A DNA stretch of 64,000 nucleotides from Elusimicrobiota bacterium (GTDB taxonomy: Bacteria > Elusimicrobiota > Elusimicrobia > Elusimicrobiales > Elusimicrobiaceae): contig JAEWSL010000013.1 of assembly GCA_023398295.1 (NCBI GenBank), positions 1 through 64,000 on the forward strand, written 5' to 3'. How positions within the stretch are numbered: position 1 is the first letter of the stretch; each line of letters begins with the position of its first letter. Made by a program: the position numbers and the translations under genes. This document shows, piece after piece, positions 60,530 to 64,000 of the stretch. A model generated the notes under the pieces. That model was not told the DNA's origin, made no database searches, and saw only the letters and a program-made list of their open reading frames with translations.

Positions 60530-60545
60530 GTTCTCATCGGAGAAC
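60530..60545 (-). other. Leader hairpin of the giant pilin gene
   Basis: A perfect 6-bp stem GTTCTC/GAGAAC with a 4-base loop lies early in the predicted leader, about 15-20 bases after the start point. No T run follows, so it is probably a 5'-end stabiliser or protein-binding site, not a terminator. Confidence 0.45.
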
Positions 60546-60555
60546 CGCTTTTTAT

Positions 60556-60584
60556 ATTCTATATGAAACAGCCTAAATAGTCAA
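60556..60584 (-). promoter_or_regulatory. Promoter of the giant pilin-like gene
   Basis: On the minus strand TTGACT (60579-60584) and TAGAAT (60556-60561), each 5 of 6 to consensus, are spaced by 17 bases. The leader to the ATG at 60466 is about 80 bases. Confidence 0.72.
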
Positions 60585-60605
60585 TATATTATATTTTGCG
60601 AGTTT

Positions 60606-61736
60606 TTATTTTTTATAAAAGCTTTTTATTACGCCGCACACGTATTTAACGTCCGCCGCTTTTAACTCCGGGAACATCGGCACCGAGAGCACTTCTTTAG
60701 CGGCAAGCTCCGTATGGGGAAAATCCTGAGCCTTATATTTAAGACGAGCATAACAGGGTTGCTTATAGAGCGGAACCGGATAATAAACGGCGTTGCCTAT
60801 GTTATGCTCTTTGAGGTAAGCGCTTAAAGCGTCGCGGTCTTTAACGCGCAGAGTGAAAACGTAATAGCACTGGGACCAGCCTTTGGGAGCTTCCGGCGGC
60901 AGCACAACCTGTTTTACGCCGGCAAGTTCTTTGCGGTACATTTTTGCTATTTTTTGGCGCGCGGCCGTCCACTTGGCAAGATATTTAAGTTTTACGTCTA
61001 AAATAGCGGCCTGCACTTCGTCCATTCTTAAGGTGGAGCCTTCGCGGTCATACTCGTAGGCTTTGCCTAAAGAGCGGCCGCTGTGCCGCAGGCTTTTGCA
61101 GGCGTCGGCAATAGTTTTATCGTTTGTGACAACGGCCCCCGCGTCGCCGCAGGCGCCTAGGTTCTTGCTGGGATAAAAGCTGAAAGCCCCCGCATCCCCC
61201 CAAAGACCGCTATATTTGCCCGCGCAAAGAGCCAAATGACTTTGGGCGCAGTCTTCAATAACTTTTAGATTATATTTTTTGGCTATTTTCATAATCGCGG
61301 GCATATCGGCGGGGTATCCGTATAAATGCACGGGTAAAATAGCTTTTGTTTTCTTGGTAATTTTACTTTCAATCGCTTTTGGATCCAAAGTATAAGTTTT
61401 AGGATTGATATCGGCAAAAACAAAATCCGCCCCCGTAAGAGTTATAGAGGTAGTGGTGGCCACAAAAGTAAAAGGGGTTGTTATAACTTCGTCGCCGGGG
61501 CCTATGCCGCAGGCCGCAAGGGCAATTTGCAGCGCGCTTGCTCCGGAAGAGCAACTCGCGCAATATTTGGCTTTAAGCGCTTTTGCAAAATCATTTTCAA
61601 ATTGCTCAGTCATAGGCCCCAAAAGCCAGTGCATGGAATTTAAGGCCTCCAACGCCGCACCGTTTAATTGTTCTTTAATGGCGTCATGTTGTTCTTTAAG
61701 ATTAAACAGAGGAACTGCTTTTATTTTATCGTTCAT
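60606..61736 (-). CDS. DegT/DnrJ/EryC1/StrS-family sugar aminotransferase
   Basis: This PLP enzyme usually transaminates keto-sugar nucleotides for surface polysaccharide or glycan modification. I start it at the ATG of 61736 (MNDKIKAVPLFNLKEQHDAI), which overlaps the MgtC stop (ATGA); an ATG 12 bases upstream is possible. The 376 residues include CSSGASALQIAL, PLP-phosphate and ring contacts VIEDCAQSHLA, the Schiff-base lysine in FSFYPSKNLGACGDAG, and GSTLRMDEVQAAIL. No nucleotide-sugar dehydratase or glycan cluster is adjacent, so its pathway partners are elsewhere; the glycosyltransferase near 7 kb is not linked. Confidence 0.92.
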   Translation of the reverse strand: MNDKIKAVPLFNLKEQHDAIKEQLNGAALEALNSMHWLLGPMTEQFENDFAKALKAKYCASCSSGASALQIALAACGIGPGDEVITTPFTFVATTTSITLTGADFVFADINPKTYTLDPKAIESKITKKTKAILPVHLYGYPADMPAIMKIAKKYNLKVIEDCAQSHLALCAGKYSGLWGDAGAFSFYPSKNLGACGDAGAVVTNDKTIADACKSLRHSGRSLGKAYEYDREGSTLRMDEVQAAILDVKLKYLAKWTAARQKIAKMYRKELAGVKQVVLPPEAPKGWSQCYYVFTLRVKDRDALSAYLKEHNIGNAVYYPVPLYKQPCYARLKYKAQDFPHTELAAKEVLSVPMFPELKAADVKYVCGVIKSFYKK

Positions 61737-62377
61737 TTTTTCAGGCACCTTATTTCTTTTATGTCCGCAAGCTCTTTTAGCGTTTCGTCCAGCACCGCAG
61801 AGGACATGTTAGTTTCCATTTTAATTACAAAAAATCCGTCTTCTTTGAAAAAACTTTTTTTAAGAATATCGGCCTTCTTAGAAGATAAAATCGCGTTTAT
61901 TCTATCAACGACTTTCCAGTCAGGCTCGCATTTTACCGTTATAATTTCAAATTCTTTAAGGGCGTCCATTCTCTCAATAAATTTGCGCAGGAAAAGCTGC
62001 AAAAATAAAGCAAACACCGTGGCGGTGAAAGCTATAGCAAATTCCCCGTAACCGACAGCCATGCCTACCGCCGCCACAAGCCAGATGCCCGCAGCCGTCG
62101 TAAGGCCGGAAATTTTATTCCCTTCCCGCAGAATGGAGCCCGCGCCCAAAAAGCCAACGCCCGTTACTATCTGCGCGGCAATGCGCGCCGGATCGCCGCC
62201 GTAAGCCTGCGCCGATAAAATGGAAAGCAGCGCAAAAACCGTTGAGCCGAGGCAAATTAAAGTGTTTGTCGCAAAGCCGGCCGGCTTCTCGTGATACTGG
62301 CGCTCCACGCCTATAAGGCCGCCCAGCGCCAGAGAAACTGCAAGTCTTACAAGAACTTCCGCGGTTGTTGTTATCAT
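61733..62377 (-). CDS. MgtC/SapB-family membrane protein
   Basis: This 214-residue protein has about four to five N-terminal membrane helices containing the MgtC signature LVRLAVSLALGGLIGVERQ, RIAAQIVTGVGFLGAGSI and GLTTAAGIWLVAAVGMAVG. A C-terminal cytoplasmic ACT-like domain (residues about 145-214) follows, as in SapB-type members. MgtC proteins modulate F-type ATP synthase or support growth at low Mg2+; many gut anaerobes carry a SapB-like form of unclear role. Its stop overlaps the aminotransferase start, so the two are co-translated although no shared function is evident. Confidence 0.92.
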   Translation of the reverse strand: MITTTAEVLVRLAVSLALGGLIGVERQYHEKPAGFATNTLICLGSTVFALLSILSAQAYGGDPARIAAQIVTGVGFLGAGSILREGNKISGLTTAAGIWLVAAVGMAVGYGEFAIAFTATVFALFLQLFLRKFIERMDALKEFEIITVKCEPDWKVVDRINAILSSKKADILKKSFFKEDGFFVIKMETNMSSAVLDETLKELADIKEIRCLKK

Positions 62378-62437
62378 ATCTTTATTATATAAAAATTATA
62401 TAAAATCGCGCGCCCTGCGAACGCTTGTCTTTGCGCT

Positions 62438-63481
62438 TCAGCCTTTCGCCGGGAAAAGCATCACCAGTATAAAGGTAACCAGCATAAGCGCAAACCCCGG
62501 AATAAAGGCGTCTTTTGCCCACTGTTTGCTCTTTATCTTAAATTTAGATGCGCAGATTATGTTCGGTATATTGCCCGGTATCAAAAGCCCTCCTGAAATA
62601 ATAAGAGCCATAAGCATAAATTCTATTTGGGCGTTTGTCATATCCGGAACGATTTCTGCCGCGGCCAAAGTGGCGTTATCAAGCACGGCAGAAATTGTGT
62701 TCGCCCAGTATAAAGCCCATGAAGGCAGTTTCTTGATAGTGGCCTCGGCAAGCGGCGTAAGTCCTTTCCCAAAGAGGACCAAAGCCATGATAAATAAATA
62801 AACTTTGGCGGAGCGCACTATAATGGCCTTGACGCTTTCAACGGCAATCTCGGTATAATTTTTCTTATGCTCTTCTTTAAGACGGCCCGCCAAAAAGGAA
62901 AAGAAACAAACGCCTACCACCACAAAAGGCCAAAGCATATCAAGAAGATAAAAAAAGCCCGCGTGATGCGGAGGCCCGCTGAGCTTGTTTACAACTATCG
63001 TTGAAAGAGGCTCCCCTATCGGCGTTAAAACCGCGCCCATGCCTATGCCAAAGCAGCCCATCACAATTACATGCACCGTATCTTTTTGCGATAAGCGCAA
63101 CGTCGCCGCCGCCTCGCACAAAACAAGCGCGGCTACTATAGCCGTTATAACGCTGGATAAAAATGACAGCAGAAAAACTATTATTATTACAGATTTTTTT
63201 ATGCCTATTCTGGCCTGTATTTTATCTACCAGAAAAACCAGCTGCTTATTAAATTTATTAAATAAGATACCGGTAATTAAGACGGCAAGAGTAATCTTTA
63301 CAGGCTCTAAGAGAGCCTCTTCCGCAAGACGCAAACTCCACGCGCCGGAAACGGAAACTGCCAAAACGCCCAAAATAAAAATAAAAATTTCAAGTTCTTT
63401 TTCCACCGCGTGAACAAAAAAAGGCAAAACAAGCGCGGCTATAATTATCGCGGTTAAAGCAAGCATCACGGTAAGCGGCAT
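62438..63481 (-). CDS. DUF1646-like ion-transporter-superfamily membrane protein
   Basis: This 347-residue polytopic protein has about ten hydrophobic segments. Sequence blocks such as VMGCFGIGMGAVLTPIGEPLSTIVVNKL, ISAVLDNATLAAAEIVPD and LIISGGLLIPGNIPNIICA resemble the two-fold repeated G-x-x-x-T-P-I-G-E-P and D-N-A-T patterns of the ion-transporter superfamily (NhaD/ArsB-like) and the uncharacterised DUF1646 group. It probably exchanges a cation or oxyanion; the substrate is unknown. It is in the same direction as the DoxX-like gene upstream (33-base gap) and MgtC downstream (60-base gap). Confidence 0.68.
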   Translation of the reverse strand: MPLTVMLALTAIIIAALVLPFFVHAVEKELEIFIFILGVLAVSVSGAWSLRLAEEALLEPVKITLAVLITGILFNKFNKQLVFLVDKIQARIGIKKSVIIIVFLLSFLSSVITAIVAALVLCEAAATLRLSQKDTVHVIVMGCFGIGMGAVLTPIGEPLSTIVVNKLSGPPHHAGFFYLLDMLWPFVVVGVCFFSFLAGRLKEEHKKNYTEIAVESVKAIIVRSAKVYLFIMALVLFGKGLTPLAEATIKKLPSWALYWANTISAVLDNATLAAAEIVPDMTNAQIEFMLMALIISGGLLIPGNIPNIICASKFKIKSKQWAKDAFIPGFALMLVTFILVMLFPAKG

Positions 63482-63514
63482 AAAATCTCCATTTTATAAA
63501 ACAAACGCGGCAAG

Positions 63515-63946
63515 TTATCTGAAAGTTATTCTCTTGTTTTCTTTTTGCCGCTTTTTTTCAAAATGCCGCGTCAAACTTATGTTGCCGGGCCCCAATAAAA
63601 GAAACCCGCTTAAAATAAGCAAAGCAAAAAGAACGCCTAACATGCTAATCTTGTTTATACTGCCGGCGAAAAAGAAAAACCCGTAAAACAGACTGAGAAC
63701 AATCATGCAAATTACCGTGGGCTTCCAAAAAAAACCCAGCAGTATAAATAAAGAACAAAGCAGACTCAGCCCCACCGCGGCCGTGCAGATAACGGAACTA
63801 AACGGCAGGCCCACGTCAATGCCGTTTTGTATGAAAGCGTTTAAGTGCAGCGCGGCGCCTAAAGCTAAATAAATAAAGGCCAGCGCAAAGATTACGCGCT
63901 GCACAAGCAAAGCCGAGTCAAGCTGTTTTTCCGTTACGGGTTTCAT
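63515..63946 (-). CDS. Small four-helix membrane protein (DoxX-like)
   Basis: This 143-residue protein has four hydrophobic helices (residues about 15-35, 50-70, 73-95 and 100-120) and a basic C-terminal tail (RHFEKKRQKENKR). The overall size, helix layout and the first-helix pattern LLVQRVIFALAFIYLALGAALH resemble DoxX-type membrane proteins, but there is no diagnostic motif. The name is a guess from shape. It is cotranscribed in direction with the DUF1646-like gene. Confidence 0.6.
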   Translation of the reverse strand: MKPVTEKQLDSALLVQRVIFALAFIYLALGAALHLNAFIQNGIDVGLPFSSVICTAAVGLSLLCSLFILLGFFWKPTVICMIVLSLFYGFFFFAGSINKISMLGVLFALLILSGFLLLGPGNISLTRHFEKKRQKENKRITFR

Positions 63947-63957
63947 CGTTTATCTTT

Positions 63958-64000
63958 TTACAAAAAGTTAAATCCCATAGACGCCCCGCCGAAGGATACC
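63958..64000 (-). CDS. C-terminal end of a probable outer-membrane protein (truncated by the window)
   Basis: On the minus strand a frame open from the window edge encodes VSFGGASMGFNFL and then TAA. The alternating pattern ending in an aromatic-hydrophobic pair (NFL) resembles the final beta strand of an outer-membrane barrel. Only 13 residues are visible, so both the reading frame and the class are tentative. It ends 11 bases before the DoxX-like gene start. Confidence 0.35.
   Translation of the reverse strand, partial: VSFGGASMGFNFL

Noticed and set aside
1..64000. CRISPR arrays, insertion sequences, tRNA or rRNA genes, prophage
   Set aside because: No regularly spaced repeats, transposase-like frames, tRNA-like cloverleaf segments or phage structural genes were recognised on reading; a tRNAscan or IS search could still find something I missed.

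Overview
The window is a densely packed bacterial chromosome segment with about 58 protein genes, short gaps and many start/stop overlaps (TAATG, ATGA). The cell is Gram-negative in type: it has an apolipoprotein N-acyltransferase, outer-membrane-barrel proteins, type IV pilin-like proteins, and PdxJ/AcpS. The pilin-like proteins with very long Cys-rich ectodomains, the gene content and the moderate G+C suggest an Elusimicrobiota (Elusimicrobium-like, gut-type) genome. That placement is inferred from content, not from a marker-gene tree.

Layout. 1-7.6 kb: 3' end of secA, then lnt, prfB, hemW and a CofE-like gene in one tight plus-strand run; convergent dgt; then coaD and a glycosyltransferase. 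7.6-17.1 kb: a minus-strand block running dus, mutS, mutL, with two 5'-nucleotidase-family proteins (one lacking its metal ligands) and a squalene/phytoene synthase upstream. 17.2-24.9 kb: a small two-repeat protein with its own promoter and terminator, a copper-type P-ATPase, then nadE, an AI-2E transporter, rsmE and mtaB. 24.9-30.8 kb: the heat-shock operon hrcA-grpE-dnaK-dnaJ behind a CIRCE-like operator. It is interrupted between dnaK and dnaJ by an AT-rich Abi_2 (AbiD/AbiF-type HEPN) gene that has its own consensus promoter and a structured leader RNA. 31.0-34.1 kb: three tandem secreted metzincin-like protease genes. 34.2-41.7 kb: pheS-pheT, a coiled-coil protein plus a ZapA-like protein, rarA, xseA-xseB and tlyA. 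41.7-50.5 kb: an orphan gene, deoB, and a minus-strand operon hpt-ftsH-glmM-pdxJ-acpS-nnrD-hydrolase. 50.6-53.6 kb: two MntP-type genes, L-serine dehydratase and a nitroreductase. 53.6-56.4 kb: a candidate about 190-nt structured RNA, a secreted degenerate trypsin-like protein with N-terminal repeats, and an outer-membrane barrel protein. 56.4-57.6 kb: infC-rpmI-rplT. 57.6-60.6 kb: two pilin-like proteins, one a 751-residue protein with about 63 cysteines. 60.6-64.0 kb: DegT aminotransferase, MgtC, an ion-transporter-like protein, a small membrane protein, and the end of a probable outer-membrane protein.

The most interesting features are the Abi_2 gene with its promoter and hairpin RNA inside the chaperone operon, and the promoter/pseudoknot/terminator unit at 53.68-53.90 kb. 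Next come the protein families under apparent diversification: the metzincin triplet, the Cys-rich pilin, and two catalytically dead paralogues (nucleotidase and trypsin-like). No tRNA, rRNA, CRISPR array, insertion sequence or prophage was recognised.
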